DNA from: Epiperipatus broadwayi
Lineage: Eukaryota; Onychophora; Udeonychophora; Euonychophora; Peripatidae
Length of the DNA: 64,000 nt
NCBI GenBank assembly: GCA_028023455.1
Contig: JAQFVV010012966.1
Span: forward strand, 229,953-293,952
Direction of reading: 5' to 3'
A program made the position numbers and the translations under genes. Positions 1 through 12,588 of this stretch are shown here, piece by piece (within the stretch, counting starts at the first letter, position 1; every line of letters starts with the position of its first letter). The notes beneath the pieces are model-generated. The model did no database searches. It was not told the origin of the DNA and saw nothing but the letters and a program-made list of their open reading frames with translations.

Positions 1-2
1 GC

Positions 3-380
3 ACTAATCATCTAATCAATAACTCTAAGGACAAAATTGAACCTTCTCAGACTCCCCATGTCGTTTACAGCATAGCTTGCCCACAACCTGGTTGCCGGGC
101 CATTTATTTTGGAGAGACCAAAGCAGGCATAATCAACAGGACAGCACAACACAGATATACATATAATAGAGCCATGAAAAACAATGATAATTCATCAACA
201 TTTTTAGAGCATTCCAAGAAGACAGGACCTTTGTTTGAACCTTCCAGCCCTAAAATAGTCTGTATTGAGAAAAATGACATCAAGTGGAAAATCAGAGAAG
301 CATATTTTATTAATGGCAATAATAACTCCATCAATAGACAAGATACATGCTTTGACATCTCCAAACGTTGGACTATCTAG
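3..380 (+). CDS. Penelope-like element, C-terminal GIY-YIG endonuclease domain (5' part outside window)
   Basis: The frame is open from the window edge to a TAG stop at 378-380, about 125 residues, so the annotated ATG at 174 is internal and the true N-terminus lies upstream of the window. Near residue 21 the protein reads VVYSIACPQPGCRAIYFGET, which matches the Penelope-type GIY-YIG pattern: a VYxIxC strand, two Cys spaced as in a zinc-linked insert, then YxGET. It continues with an R..QHR segment and FLEHSKKTG, which would supply the catalytic Arg, His and Glu positions. In Penelope-like elements this domain follows the reverse transcriptase and nicks target DNA. No stop or frameshift breaks the visible part, which is unusual in this window. 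The reverse transcriptase itself cannot be seen. The domain call is fairly secure; activity is unknown. Confidence 0.75.
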   Translation, partial: TNHLINNSKDKIEPSQTPHVVYSIACPQPGCRAIYFGETKAGIINRTAQHRYTYNRAMKNNDNSSTFLEHSKKTGPLFEPSSPKIVCIEKNDIKWKIREAYFINGNNNSINRQDTCFDISKRWTI

Positions 381-590
381 TTCATTTGCATATGCTTTGC
401 ATACTGTTTTGTTTCCTTGCCGTATTTTTTCATTCTGCAGCTCACAGTACCGCTATGAATATGAGGCAAAAGGCCTCGAAAGCGCTTAGCGTGTAATAAT
501 TTCTGTGTATCTTTATAGCTTCTCATTCAAGTGTGTCATACGCTTTGTTAATTTTGTATAATAAAAAGAAAGTTAAATAAAGTTTGTGAT
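381..590 (+). other. Penelope-like element 3' untranslated region
   Basis: This follows the GIY-YIG stop codon directly. It contains the hairpin/GAAA motif described separately and ends in an A-rich stretch with AATAAA-type signals (about 556-580). Low-complexity AT sequence resumes after about 590, so the element probably ends there. No target-site duplication can be tested because the 5' end is outside the window. Confidence 0.45.
449..497 (+). ncRNA. hammerhead-ribozyme-like motif in the Penelope 3' region
   Basis: A 5-bp hairpin (GAGGC at 463-467, GCCTC at 473-477) is followed directly by GAAA at 478-481 and a small CGC/GCG hairpin at about 483-491. Penelope-like elements are known to carry minimal hammerhead ribozymes in which a CUGANGA core, stem II, GAAA and a short stem III occur in this order. 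Here the CUGANGA half is degenerate (TATGAATATGA), so the motif is a relic or divergent form rather than a clear functional ribozyme. Confidence 0.4.
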
Positions 591-721
591 TATATAGAAT
601 TATTAGCTACATTTTAATTATTTCCTTTCTATAAAAATATTTTATTTGTTTACCAACATAAAACTTTAATGAAGAAGACTTCTCTCAGACTCACAAGGTA
701 CAACAAGGAAAAAGAAGAAAT

Positions 722-880
722 TAATGTTTCGTTCGACATATATGTGTTCAAGTGTATCAATGATATGAGATAGAGTGGTGAGTGGTGGGTGGTGTGAAAG
801 TCTGTGCTCATATACCCTATATATTACATATATTGATACAGATATATAGTAAGCCTGTATTTCAGTTATTTCAAGCATTT
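722..880 (+). repeat. family E dispersed repeat, 3' part
   Basis: This shares the segment running from a TATGTGTTCAAGTGTATCA-type start through GTGAAAGTCTG to TAAGCCTGTA with copies near 17840, 25070, 38345, 47600 and 48060. Only the 3' third of the roughly 410-bp element is present. The same stretch gives similar minus-strand reading frames in several copies, which is explained by common descent of the repeat and is not evidence of coding. Confidence 0.6.
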
Positions 881-938
881 AGTAAGTCTAATCAAGAAAG
901 TTTAAACTATATATACAGAATTTCTCATCAAGTAATCA

Positions 939-1060
939 TAAACAGTTATCTCTTATTGGTGAATATATATATATATAATAGCCCCTTACCAATCCATATA
1001 AACAGTTATCTCTTATTGGTGAATATATATATATATAATAGCCCCTTACCAATCCATATA
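939..1060. repeat. tandem duplication, two 60-bp units with no difference visible
   Basis: Two adjacent 60-bp units, each starting AACAGTTATC and containing a short TA tract and AGCCCCTTACC, are identical by eye. The lack of divergence between two AT-rich units suggests a recent duplication. Confidence 0.85.
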
Positions 1061-1089
1061 ACAATCCAGTTCAAAAGCTATTAAATCAC

Positions 1090-3480
1090 ATTTATAATTT
1101 CTTAGCCATGATTAAAAAAGATAGTTTCACTTCTAATAATCACTTATATGTAAAGACAACATATAACAATATATATTTAAACAATCACAAACAAGTGTGA
1201 AATTTTACATTGACCAGCAATGAATAAAACTTGAAAATTAAATGGCCTAAATTGAATGATAAATCAAAATAAACAATTATTATATTTATTATCCTTTTAA
1301 ACACCTTCCATCCAATAATTCAATATATACAGAAAATATACATATCAATATGTGGTTCGTTAAATTTATTTGAATATTTCTTCAGTTAGCATTGAACATG
1401 GATATTACATATATATTTTTTCAAAATATTAATAGGATTTATATATACATACATAGGTATATTAGAAGGGTATAATATGGTATAAAATGAATAACTGTTT
1501 GCTTTATCTTCATTATTTTAAATTAAGATTAATTTATTGGGAATATATTAATAATTTTTATTAGTCATTCATTAGATTAGAGATTATTTACCTAATAAAA
1601 GATTGTTAATACACTTTCATTAAGCAGTCTGAGTCGAAGTTGTGAGGACAGTAAGTTTGACATTTATCAGTAAACCTGTAGTGATTGTCTGTCTATATTT
1701 ACAGAACAGTGATAAAGATATGTGTAAGAGATTGTAATATGGGCCAACTTATGACAGCTGAATCATTTTGGAGATCATACACCTTTTTCACATATCTTTG
1801 ATTATAAGTTTATGCTTTCCACAAGGTTGCTAAAAGCAAATAGAAACCAATCCATATTTTGTTTGAGAATGGTGTAGTGAAAATTGCACTGCAGAAATAT
1901 TATTCTTTATTGGAGTTTAATTAGTTCTCTGTGGATTTAAACTTTGACATTTGTTTGTTGTCGTTTAAATATACATGTTTATATATACCTAGACAAGCCA
2001 GTGGTAAGGTAAGACCTTTTTTATTACTGGTCCTTTCTAGGAAGTTACAAATAAATGGCATATTGATCATTATGAGATATTGTTTATTCTTTTGTTTTCC
2101 CCACATGTTGTTAAAAAAAAAAATGTACAGTTCATCAATTATCTTTACTATCTCAGTCAGGTTAGTTGCCTTTCTAATTTTTATAGATCCTATTTTTATA
2201 TAGAAATGATCGATCATTCTCTTGGAATTATATCCCATTCCTCAGAGTTGAGCATGTGCCTCAAGGTAAAAAACCAAGATGCATAGGAAGGGGTAGGAAA
2301 GTGTACAAAAAAGGTGAGAAAAGGTCGAAGTGAATTAATTTTAGGAAGGGAAATAGTAGTAAATTTTTAAAATATAGATATTTCAAGATCTGGATAGCAA
2401 TCCGGTTCTATAGGGATGACTTAGTTTGAAATGGAATACTAATGATTAAAATTATATAATGTAAATCAAATAATTTTTCCAAACTTTTTGCTCATTCTTT
2501 TTGGTAATTCAATTAAAATGTCACATTTCATGGCACTTTCCAAGAGTTTTTGTCCCATCCATAGTTTTTACAATCTTTATATCTCTTATTATATAGTGAA
2601 TTTTATTTCTTACTACTAAAGTGCTTTTACAGTCATAATAATAATTGAATGATTTATGGCTTAGGAATTAAGTTTGAATACTGGAAATCTCAGAACTGGA
2701 ATTAATCCAAGGATCTTGGATCCAAAGTCTGCCTTTCTACCACTACCCTCAAAAAATTTTTTTTAGTTAACATATATGAAAATGTGTTATGCCTGTCATA
2801 TAAATACTTATGTTAATGAGAATAAATAGCAACCAATAGATGTCCTTGCCTTCATAGCTTAGTAAATAAATGAGTGGACGATAAGGATCTGGAGATTCAT
2901 TAAGCAGCTCAATCTCATCACATCTGATAATTCCAAGTATATGAGGACTTTTTTAGCAGATCACATGATTATTTAGGCCAGAAGGAGAATGTGATACATG
3001 AAAATCTAAAAGTTTCTGGATTTTTATCCAATAGAACATCACATGAATTATATTCTGCTTTGGCATCATATATTTTTATTTTATCACTTTTTGTCACCTC
3101 CGAGAAGATAATATTTATATGTTTGTTTTTCAGTTTGGGCTGACCCTTAATAGAAAAACAAAGAAATTAAATGATGACTGCTAGAAAGAAGGTACACTAA
3201 ATACTAAAGATCTAGATGCACTAATCCAATATCCAAAATGAAAGCTATAATATAGAAACCAGTCTGTGGGTATTGTATAGGAGCCACATAGGATAGGTTT
3301 TTATTAATCACTATTATTTAGCATCTTGCAATATATGGCATAGCTGTAGTGAAAGAAAAATGTTCTTTATTCACTTTACAAACAGTACAAAAAATTATTG
3401 AACTAAAAAGTAATAAAAATATTAATGCCTGACATTTTGAGATTTCAGTATTATTCAGTTAGATAGAAACAATAAAAGAT
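1090..3480. other. AT-rich DNA with no gene recognised
   Basis: The short open frames here (for example around 1921-2240 on either strand) lack recognisable motifs and overlap on opposite strands. A C-rich stretch near 2720-2750 and a few poly-A/T runs are the only local features. No transposon was recognised. Confidence 0.5.
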
Positions 3481-3496
3481 ATAAATAATTTACATA

Positions 3497-3690
3497 CAGG
3501 ATGTCCCGAAAGCCTTCACACAAAAGTAAAATGGAAAATAGAAGCACATGTTTTCATTTACAAAATATTCATCGCAAAATTTAATAAAATATTCTTCATG
3601 TTCACCACTAATTTGACACACATATGAAGTCTTCTCTCCCTCTCATGGTAAATATATTCCAAGATATCTGATGTACTGATATTCAAAATG
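3497..3690. repeat. possible mariner/IS630-type terminal fragment
   Basis: The segment begins ACAGGATGTCCCGAAAGCCT, which resembles the ACAGGGTGTCCCAAAAGT terminal repeat common in mariner-type elements. No transposase motif and no matching far terminus were found, so this is a weak call based on the terminal sequence alone. Confidence 0.25.
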
Positions 3691-3823
3691 CAATTAAATT
3701 CTTAACAACATATAATGGTTATGTTTAGAAGAGTCTTGAAATCAATATACTTAACATCTTGCAACCTATTAGATAAGAGGATTTCCTTTTACCTTTGCTG
3801 CTATTGAAATGTTCTAGGATTGG

Positions 3824-3824
3824 A

Positions 3825-3893
<69 letters not shown>
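3824..3893. repeat. (TA)n microsatellite
   Basis: About 34 uninterrupted TA units. It abuts a 40-bp segment (3893-3935) that matches the inner arm of the hairpin at 4197-4372, so the tract may have grown at the edge of a copy of that element. The long IYIY-type frames in both directions are artefacts. Confidence 0.95.
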
Positions 3894-3895
<2 letters not shown>

Positions 3896-3935
3896 CTCAC
3901 TGCTGCCAAGGCAACCTTCACACCTTTTAATAGCA
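3893..3935. repeat. partial copy of the 4197-4372 hairpin element
   Basis: Contains TTTCTCACTGCTG and CAAGGCAACCTTCACAC with the same spacing as the left arm of the hairpin 350 bp downstream. It is truncated on its left by the TA tract. Confidence 0.6.
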
Positions 3936-4196
3936 AGAATGGAATCCATTCTTACTAATGGTCCATTGAATATATATGGACACTTAAAGCTTGCAACTTG
4001 ACTACAGAATATGAAATATTGATACATTGAAGTTTAAATAAACCTCTTTAAACATGAAATAAACATGTCACTGTAATGCAGACTAATAAATAGTCAATTA
4101 ACATTATAAACTGCAATACTTTTAAATTGCCCATGTATTATTTAGAAATAATAAGCGAATTAGTGCCTAAAGCTAATCTGGGATAATGATATAATT

Positions 4197-4372
4197 AAGT
4201 TCCAACCAGTAACCACCTAAACATTCACAGTAAAATATAGTAATCAATATTTCTCACTGCTGTCAAGGCAACCTTCACACATTAAAAGGTGTGCAGGTTG
4301 CCTTGACAGCAGTGAGAAATATTGATTACTATATTTTACTGTGAATGTTAAGGTGATTACTGGTTGGAACTT
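4197..4372. repeat. hairpin MITE-like element, two 84-bp arms
   Basis: The left arm 4197-4280 and right arm 4289-4372 are reverse complements with few mismatches, separated by 8 bp. The arms start AAGTTCCAACCAG and end CTGGTTGGAACTT. No flanking target duplication is obvious. No coding sequence is present. Confidence 0.85.
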
Positions 4373-4374
4373 GT

Positions 4375-4560
4375 ATATTATACCCTCTCTTTCTAACATA
4401 TCGGGCACCTTAAAGTTGGGCCGCCACAATACGACCTCTCACTCTGTTGTGTAACAACATACACCTCGAGCCCTCCATGTTACGCCACAATCTACCCTCT
4501 CACCCTACGTGTATTTACGTGTATATGTGTACTCCACTTCCACCCAAAATAAATAATATA
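4375..4560 (-). repeat. possible LTR-retrotransposon LTR/primer-binding-site remnant
   Basis: Read on the minus strand, about 4408-4432 gives TGGCGGCCCAACTTTAAGG followed by TGCCC. This resembles the tRNA-Lys-type primer-binding site TGGCGCCCAACG with one extra G. To its right on the plus strand lies a GC-richer stretch with two imperfect copies of a CCACAAT...CCTCTCAC motif about 60 bp apart (near 4423 and 4484). No gag or pol frame is visible and no second LTR was located. Confidence 0.25.
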
Positions 4561-7500
4561 ATATAGTGAAAATCGCCTAACCGGGTTCTAGCTCTAATAA
4601 TTAATGAGATATTCAATAAAATGCTTTACTAGCTCAGGTTTCTTAAAGTTAACTTAGGTTCTGTTTTAGACTAACTCAAATAACTATTCTATAATTCATG
4701 AGACTAGAAGTGGAAATAAAGAGGTGACAAAGTAGATTACATTGAGATAATATCCCCTCGGATACCACCTCAATGGCATAAGAACACTATCCCCCTTTTT
4801 ACTACTATTACACATAATAACAACATAGTGTTCTTATGACTTCTGCAACTTCTAATCACTAAGACTCATTTAACAATTAAAGTATCAATCTTTTATCGAT
4901 AATAACAATAATAGTAATTATCTAGCTCAAATGAAATAATCTCAGGTTCTTAAATTTATTCAAGGTTAAATTAAAATAAAGTAGCAAAATATGATAAGGG
5001 ATTTAGTGTCATAATTTACTACTCTGAAATTAGATTAATAATAAAACAATAATAATAATAATCACAATCTTCATTGTTTAATCTAACTAGTACAGCTTTT
5101 CTTTTATCGCAAATTTATAACCGTAATAAATCAGTTAATAATTCAATATCCTCCCTTTTTTTTATCTTTACGTAATAAAATATATTAGTAGGTGGCAGTG
5201 TTTAGATAATCTGATAAATGAAGCAAGTGGCAACTAATAGCATATAATTTAGCAAAATATTACGACAATGAATTTATGACCAATAACGCAATGCAATTTT
5301 ATAATTATTCAATTACAAAAAACATCAATAAATATTTAAGATCAAATAGACTTCTCTATTTATATTTTGTGCAAAACAATTATATACTTAGTTTAATGAT
5401 GGTAAACATATCCTATGAATTCATGCAATGATGTAGAAAAAACAAAACTCAGACACAAGTTTTAATAAACAAATTTTAGAATTTTATTAACAACAATCAA
5501 AATGAAGATAAAACAAACAAATCTATTTACATTTATTTACAAGGGATATCCTCCTTTCTTTTAACACTACAATAGTTGAATTATACATTTTTAGTTTTTT
5601 TTTATAGTTAATTTAAATTATTATACCTTTTATAAGTTATTTATTTATTTCTCATTAGGTTTATTATATTACTTATTTTAACTATTTTATGGGTAATACT
5701 ATTCTTTACCTTTTAATATTAAAGTTACCGTATTATAAATTATATATGTGGATAAACATCATTTATAAACATTATAAATTTACAATCAATATGGTTTTTC
5801 CTCTTAAAAAAAAATTACATTTCTTGTAACTCTATATAAGTCACTCTGCATATTGTTCAAATATTATTACTACCTATAACATTTGTTCTCTAATGCTCGT
5901 AAACTCTAATACATTTATTCCATAAGCCATACTCATGTATAATGCCATAACACGGGTTTAATTATCACCTGTTTCAGTTTCACATATATTATAATTATCG
6001 AATGTTATTACATTCTTTAAATATGCAATACTTATATTTTTAAAATATAATCAAACAATAAGAAAACGTTAAATCATCTTTAATATTTTATATATTTCTG
6101 TTTTGATATATTTTTATAAAATTATAGTTCATTTCTTGAAAAATCAACATAATTCTCTAACTCCTTCCTTTCTTAGGATATCTGCATCTTTCTTTCAATA
6201 ATCATAATCTACTCTTTGTTAATACTTAACTATTCTTATTTCAAATAACAGCATGACATACATTCTAAAATATCTATTGTTTCTTTTCAATAGACTTATC
6301 AAATAATGATGTAGTTGCAAGAAATACAGATAAAGATAGCGAAAGATGTATAGGATATTGGGAAGATAGATAGATAACTTATCAAAATATATATTTCAAA
6401 ATGTATGGAACAGTGTGTATAGGGCCGACATTCATTGTCTAATAACCCTGGCGATAAGCATGATGTGGCAGCTATTTATTCAGCTTTACCAAACATCTAA
6501 TAAGATTCACAAGAAAGATAAAAATAACACTGTCCATGACAACATGTGTAACAGTCGTAGGGCTTTGTTAACTACGCTGATTACCACCTAAAACTACTTA
6601 TTATTTCATTCCCTGTAGCATCCTAGTTTTAAATACATCCTCTTGGTTTCCGAATCTCCACGTACTACCAAGTCACTACCCAAACTATCTCTCAAGATTT
6701 TTACTGTATCCAACATCGATAAAACTAACTACCTTTTAAAACAATAAACAAAATTCACAATATATAAAACATTTTCCTATTCTATAAGAACAATTTGTCT
6801 TGCTTTATTACACTATCGGTTCGACATCTATGTTTTGTTAAAATAACACTTAAATATCCTAATCGAAAAATTAACAGAAAATACGACATAACCATCGGTT
6901 ATATTGAACTATATTAATAACACATAAAATGATTATCGTATGCATATTTTTTAAAAATCTAATTACATCTCAAAGTGTTTTAGAGTGTTGTTTTTCAAAA
7001 TGTGTGTTACAATAACTATAACAATAAAACTTTGCATTACATTCATTCGATTCACAGCTGATCTAAATAAATAAAACATACATTATATCATTAATAACCA
7101 TAAAATGTACCAAAATAATCTTTACCTTCCTATTAGAGTTCATAGTAGGTTTCTTTCTCCTCGAGCATCGCAAACATACAAAATTTCCACACACATACAA
7201 TTTTATTTGAACATTCAAAATCAAAAAACATATTATTTTATATAATGTTATTGCGAATTAATGTATTTGTTTCCCTATCGCTATCTAAAACTTAATGTTT
7301 AACTTAGATTAATAAAGAAAATAATTTAAACCATAATCACATATTTTTCTGGCGGTAAATCTTGGTTAGTCCCATAATATTTATTATTTCTTCTTTGTCT
7401 GAATGTTCTCCTTTCTGATTATTAAAGTTTTAAATAAATTGGTTCATTTAGTAAACTGTTTAGATGATCTTTAGTTTCAATGTTTAATTCAAAATTATTA

Positions 7501-8960
7501 AAAAACATTTATTTCGTTATCCCACGAAGTTTTTAATGTTCGGGCGAATATTACCTCGGCGCGTGGATGCATCTTTATTTCTAGCAGAACTACGAGTATT
7601 TAATCATTACGGTACCAATTGCGTTTTTTCCATGGATCCAATATTTTATATTTATTTCTCTGTAAAATATTTTTTTCTCTTCTTCAGGCAAGTATTTTCC
7701 TTGGTAATTTCACTTTCATTCATTATTAATTTATATACAACATTTTTCGATCTTTAACTATTTCTAGAGTATTTGCTCAGGTCATCTTAAAGAAAGCAAT
7801 TCATAAAATTTCTTTTTGTCCATTTATTCTTATACGAATAATATTTATTTTTATTTTCCATTATATTCATTAACTTTGCGCACAATGTCCTTTCATTAAT
7901 TTTATATGCACGAAAGCAGTTTTCACAATAATACGCTATACAAACTATATCAATGAATAACATTAACATTTTTGGAATATTATTGAATTTATAACTTGGT
8001 TTTCAGAATCCATCCATTATTTATTGAAAATTCAGATTATATTTTGATAGAATCCACTGGCAGGTAACTGTGGAGTTAGTGAAACATTATTATGAGAACT
8101 TTTTTTAAAATTTTATTCCTAGATTCTCTTCGGAAGATTTTAAATTGTCAGTTAGTTTCTTTCAAAGATATTATTAAAAATTATAATAAAATTGACTAAT
8201 AAATTGAAGAAAGAAAGAAATTTTAAAGAGCTTAAAATTTTACCTCTGCTCTGGAGTCAACACATTTTTGTTCTCCTTGTTTATACAATTAATTGGCGCG
8301 ATTTTTTGTTGTCTGCTAAGATCTATCTTTTTATTGGTCAATCCCTACTTTGGTTTATAGACAATTTCTAAAGTTTTAAAATCGTGACATAATAGACTTA
8401 AATATTAACCTATTATTATTTTTAACTTAATTATTATCTATTACAATTTAACTATCTTTTAAAATAATTTCAAAACAATAATCAATAAAATGTATGATAC
8501 TTATTTTTTATTATAATGTGTGACAATTCCATCCAGTTCTATAATATACTATTTAAATATTTTAATTGTTAGTATTAATTTAAACTAGTGCTTATACATA
8601 AAATATTCCAGACAGTCACGTAGACATTTCCGGTGTTTAGTCTAGTTTTATCTGTTTTAATATATTGGCTACTTATATTATTTAAAATGATTATATAAAA
8701 TTTTGAAAAATAATTTAGAAAAATATAGAACTAGATGCAATCCTCATCATCACAATACTTATTATTAAATATATTATATTAACCTTTTATTGCCCATTTA
8801 TAATTTATAATATTAAATACTATATAATATTAATTTTAAAATTTTTTAGTAATTGACCATTTATAACCATCATTGACTTATAGAAAAGGGCACAATATAT
8901 ATATAATGTTTTCATGGTTGTATGATGTAAATAAATTATAACGTTTTGGGCTGTACCATG
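4560..8960. other. long CpG-retaining AT-rich block with no recognised gene
   Basis: This 4.4 kb stretch matches none of the dispersed families seen elsewhere in the window. CpG dinucleotides are much more frequent here by eye (for example 6420-6680, 6820-6960, 7140-7170, 7530-7620) than in the transposon-derived parts. The only moderately CpG/GC-rich frame is 7536-7757 (73 codons); its product has no family I recognise. The block could be unique DNA, the body of a decayed LTR element, or an intron or regulatory domain. Confidence 0.4.
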
Positions 8961-9031
8961 TATTATTTTCCATTAAACATTGATATTTCAACGGACTAGC
9001 ATCCACCATTATCAAGGTTAACTTTTGAAAG

Positions 9032-9033
<2 letters not shown>

Positions 9034-9093
<60 letters not shown>
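9034..9093. repeat. (AT)n microsatellite
   Basis: About 30 AT units, uninterrupted. Confidence 0.95.
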
Positions 9094-9095
<2 letters not shown>

Positions 9096-9967
9096 TACTT
9101 CAAATAAAATGACCACTAATTAAAAACAATTATAACAACAATAAAAATAATAAATATGATGGTAATTAACTACTATATACAATCTTTCAATCCACAGAAG
9201 TACTTTCAGTTAATTCCTTAACCCTGCTCAACTGCCATTAAATTCAAAAAACATAACGGAAGCAAATGATATATAAATTTAAGTTTAATATTGAAAGTGT
9301 TAAGATTCTTCATGAAGAAAAAAACCATAATAAAAAAAATTAAGAATACAATTTTAATAAATAGAAATAAAATGAATATAATAGGTAAGCTTCTAGTATT
9401 AAAATTTGAAGCAACGTAATTTTTTTTTTCAGATAACCAATACATATTTCTATGTGTTAATTGTTAGTAAATTTTAAAATGTATCTGGTTATTTTAGCTA
9501 TAAGAAGTAAAGGTTCCCAGATAGTCTAGGTTAGTAAGATAATCTCAAAGCATTAAGGGGTAATATAGTATGGCCTTTATTACTGTTAAGATCATATTGC
9601 ACTAAGGGCTTAAATTTACTTTTAGCTTACATGTAGGTAAAAAGGTAAAAAATATTTTAGTCTTTAAATGGTTCACTGTAAGACAATGGCTTCTCCAAAA
9701 TACTCCTAATGTATATGCCAAAAATGCACCAATCTTATCAATTGTTGGGTGGTAATTATTTAAATAGACGTATTACTTTGATTTATTCTTTAACTTTTAA
9801 ATACCCATTGGCTGATTGGTGTTGAATGGTTAGCTGAGTAATCTGCTAATTGGAACCCAAAACAGTTTTCAGTTTTTATTTGGCCAGGATTCAAAAACCT
9901 GGTTATAGGCATGACACATTGACAAGCTATCACTATATAAACATACTTATAATATATTGAAGCAGTC

Positions 9968-9970
<3 letters not shown>

Positions 9971-10032
<62 letters not shown>
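9971..10032. repeat. compound (TA)n(TG)n microsatellite
   Basis: A TA run changes directly into a TG run. Confidence 0.95.
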
Positions 10033-10033
<1 letters not shown>

Positions 10034-10079
10034 TTTATGTATTGTTGCCATAGAGTTATAATACTAAGGCATTTTTAAA

Positions 10080-12220
10080 AATAATGTGTAAAAAATATAG
10101 TTTTATTATAAAATTTAATTTTGTTATAAAATGTAATGTTATAGTAAGGGGGGGGGGTCAAATCAGTAAAGAAAATTTAACTAACTTATTAGAATCAACT
10201 GATGTTCAAAAGAATATATAAATTAACATCTATTTTTTTAATTTATATTTTAGTGTATTATTGTTATTATAGTAAAAGGTGATGAGAAATATGTAGTTAC
10301 CATAAGATATTAGATAAAAAAACCAAAGGTATTCAGAATTTAATTTAAAAACATGCAATTAGTAAAATTTTAAATTTTAAACTAGTCAAGATTGTGATGA
10401 GTAAGATTTTTTTCAGATAGTAAAGAAAAGAATTTTGTTTTAAAATTAATTAATTAAATTGGAAAACATCTGGATGCCTTTCTTTTGAGGGATATACATA
10501 TAGGGGCAGGGAAGGAAGCTTTAGTTCTTGTAAAGTTCTTGTAAAGTTTTTCTAAGCTGTTATAGATTATGTCACACTATGACTAATGAGTAGAGCACAT
10601 CAATTTCTCTGGCCCTCTCTGGAGAAGCATGAGTATGGAGTTTCCTGGTACTTATAGAATGCTATGCCAACGTTGTGACATATTATGCCATCACCATCAA
10701 AAGTAAGCCCCAATATATAATGTTACTGAGTGACCAGCCAGCCATTATCCAAGAGTACTATCCCATAGGACCAATGAGTATACAGAGAAGTTCCACTTAA
10801 TGTTTTACTATCTATCAAAATCCATCAAAGGTCTGTTAAAATAATGATCTTATTTTAACTTTATGAATTTTAATTTACCAGTAAACAATTATATCCTTTT
10901 TAATATTCTGCTTTCTTTGCTTAGATAATTTATTTATAAATCATTCTTTTAAAATCTGTTTTTTTTTAGTTATATAAAATATTCGTATTGTATTAAAATG
11001 TTTTTGTTATTGTATTATAATGTATACTTAATTGTATATATTAAGGAAGACCGACTATTGTAATATACTTGATCCTTTTTAAATCAGCTACACATATTAT
11101 TTAAGAATCAGATGAAGAGGGTAAATTTAGTAAATACATATTCAGTAACTAAAGTATTTAATGTCATCTAAAAGAAGTCCATTAATTCTGTCAAATCAAG
11201 ACATGTAAATCCCTCCTCTCATTCATTCTAATATTTTTTTCATATATTTTATTTGCAATTTTAAACTGGTCTATTTAAAATCTGTTCTTTCGAAGATGTC
11301 ACTTAGCCATTAATGACATCAAGAATGGTTTACAAACAACTTTCAGTTTTAAAATTAAAATTTAGTATTAAAAAGTTAAATTTGTTATTTTAAAAGGGAC
11401 AAATATAAATGTATACTGCAGATATACTATTTTATTTCCGTAAAATTTGCAATATAAGTAATGAAATATATATGTATACTCAGATACACTATTTTAAATT
11501 TTCTAAAACATGTTATAAATAATGAGGTATATGATGCAATGGTTTAGTCTATAAACCTTTTAATACAATTTAGTTTAATATATTATCATTGTAGGCTTCT
11601 GTATATATCTGTAAGACTTATGGGGTGGATCTTCAATTAAGCAGGGAATAATTTTTTGGCAGAATTTTTAAATATATAACTGCATAGGCCCTGATTTATC
11701 CTCATGTGATAGACATTCATGAATTGATATTACTGGGTTGTATAACTTCATGTTTATTGTATGCCATTCCTCCAGCAGATGCACTTCCCTGTTTTGGAGA
11801 AAATTAATTTGCCAGGCCTCTTTTGAATATAATCCATGTCAATGTGGGGATATTCTTCTTATTTCAAACCTAGAGGATCTTAATTTTATATCACTAATTA
11901 AGCAATGGATCATTCTTGCCTGTTGGTGAAATGTATTAATGATCATGAGGAAGATGCTCATTCCTTCCTACTATGATGGAGGCAAGCATATTCCAAACTA
12001 CCTCATCATTGGACTGTTTATTACATCAGAAACGCTGTACTGCCTTTCTTGGGTATAGTCAAGCCTGATATTTAAACATTTCTGGGTCAAGGTCATGAGA
12101 GCTATACAATCATCTTTTTAACCAGATTTCTTAGAGTTAATTCATGTTTTCTTGTGTATGCCCAATTTAGTATCAAGTGCCTGCTTAAGGGATATCTGCC
12201 CTAGAGATCATCGAACCCAC
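10080..12220. other. AT-rich DNA with no gene recognised
   Basis: A less AT-rich, repeat-like patch spans about 10600-10800 and another about 11720-12200, but neither could be matched to a family. The frame at 11738-11929 (63 codons) has no recognisable motif. Confidence 0.4.
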
Positions 12221-12224
12221 TATT

Positions 12225-12225
<1 letters not shown>

Positions 12226-12297
<72 letters not shown>

Positions 12298-12298
12298 G
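12226..12298. repeat. compound (AT)n(GT)n microsatellite
   Basis: An AT run to about 12278 is followed by a GT run. Confidence 0.95.
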
Positions 12299-12513
12299 GT
12301 GTATTAAAACTCTTTGTATATATACAATCACAAAATATAGTCAAAAATTAATATAATTTCCACTATCTCCAATGAGTCTAGCAACAATTAAGTCATGCTC
12401 ATTTATTTTGTTTGTAATGAATTACTAATAAAGTGTTATCATTTCACATAAATATTGCATTGGGTGTCTTGTTTGCCACAGGGAAAGTCATATAGTTATA
12501 ATCTAATTTGAAG

Positions 12514-12515
<2 letters not shown>

Positions 12516-12585
<70 letters not shown>

Positions 12586-12588
12586 CCC
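12516..12588. repeat. (TC)n microsatellite ending in a C run
   Basis: About 33 TC units followed by six or seven C. This is a strict polypyrimidine tract on the plus strand. Confidence 0.95.

Noticed and set aside
666-878. Similar minus-strand peptides (YRVYE.RLSH.PPL...) at 666-878, 38290-38484 and 47896-48222
   Set aside because: The three loci are copies of family E. Shared translation follows from shared nucleotide descent, there is no start or length conservation, and the same DNA contains tRNA-like sequence.
3725-4027. 100- and 68-codon frames with long IYIY stretches
   Set aside because: Products of the TA microsatellite, open on both strands at once.
7536-7757. 73-codon frame in the CpG-retaining block as an exon
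   Set aside because: The first 30 codons are CpG-rich and not obviously random, but there are no clear flanking splice signals or homology cue, and the second half becomes low-complexity. Left as unresolved rather than annotated as coding.
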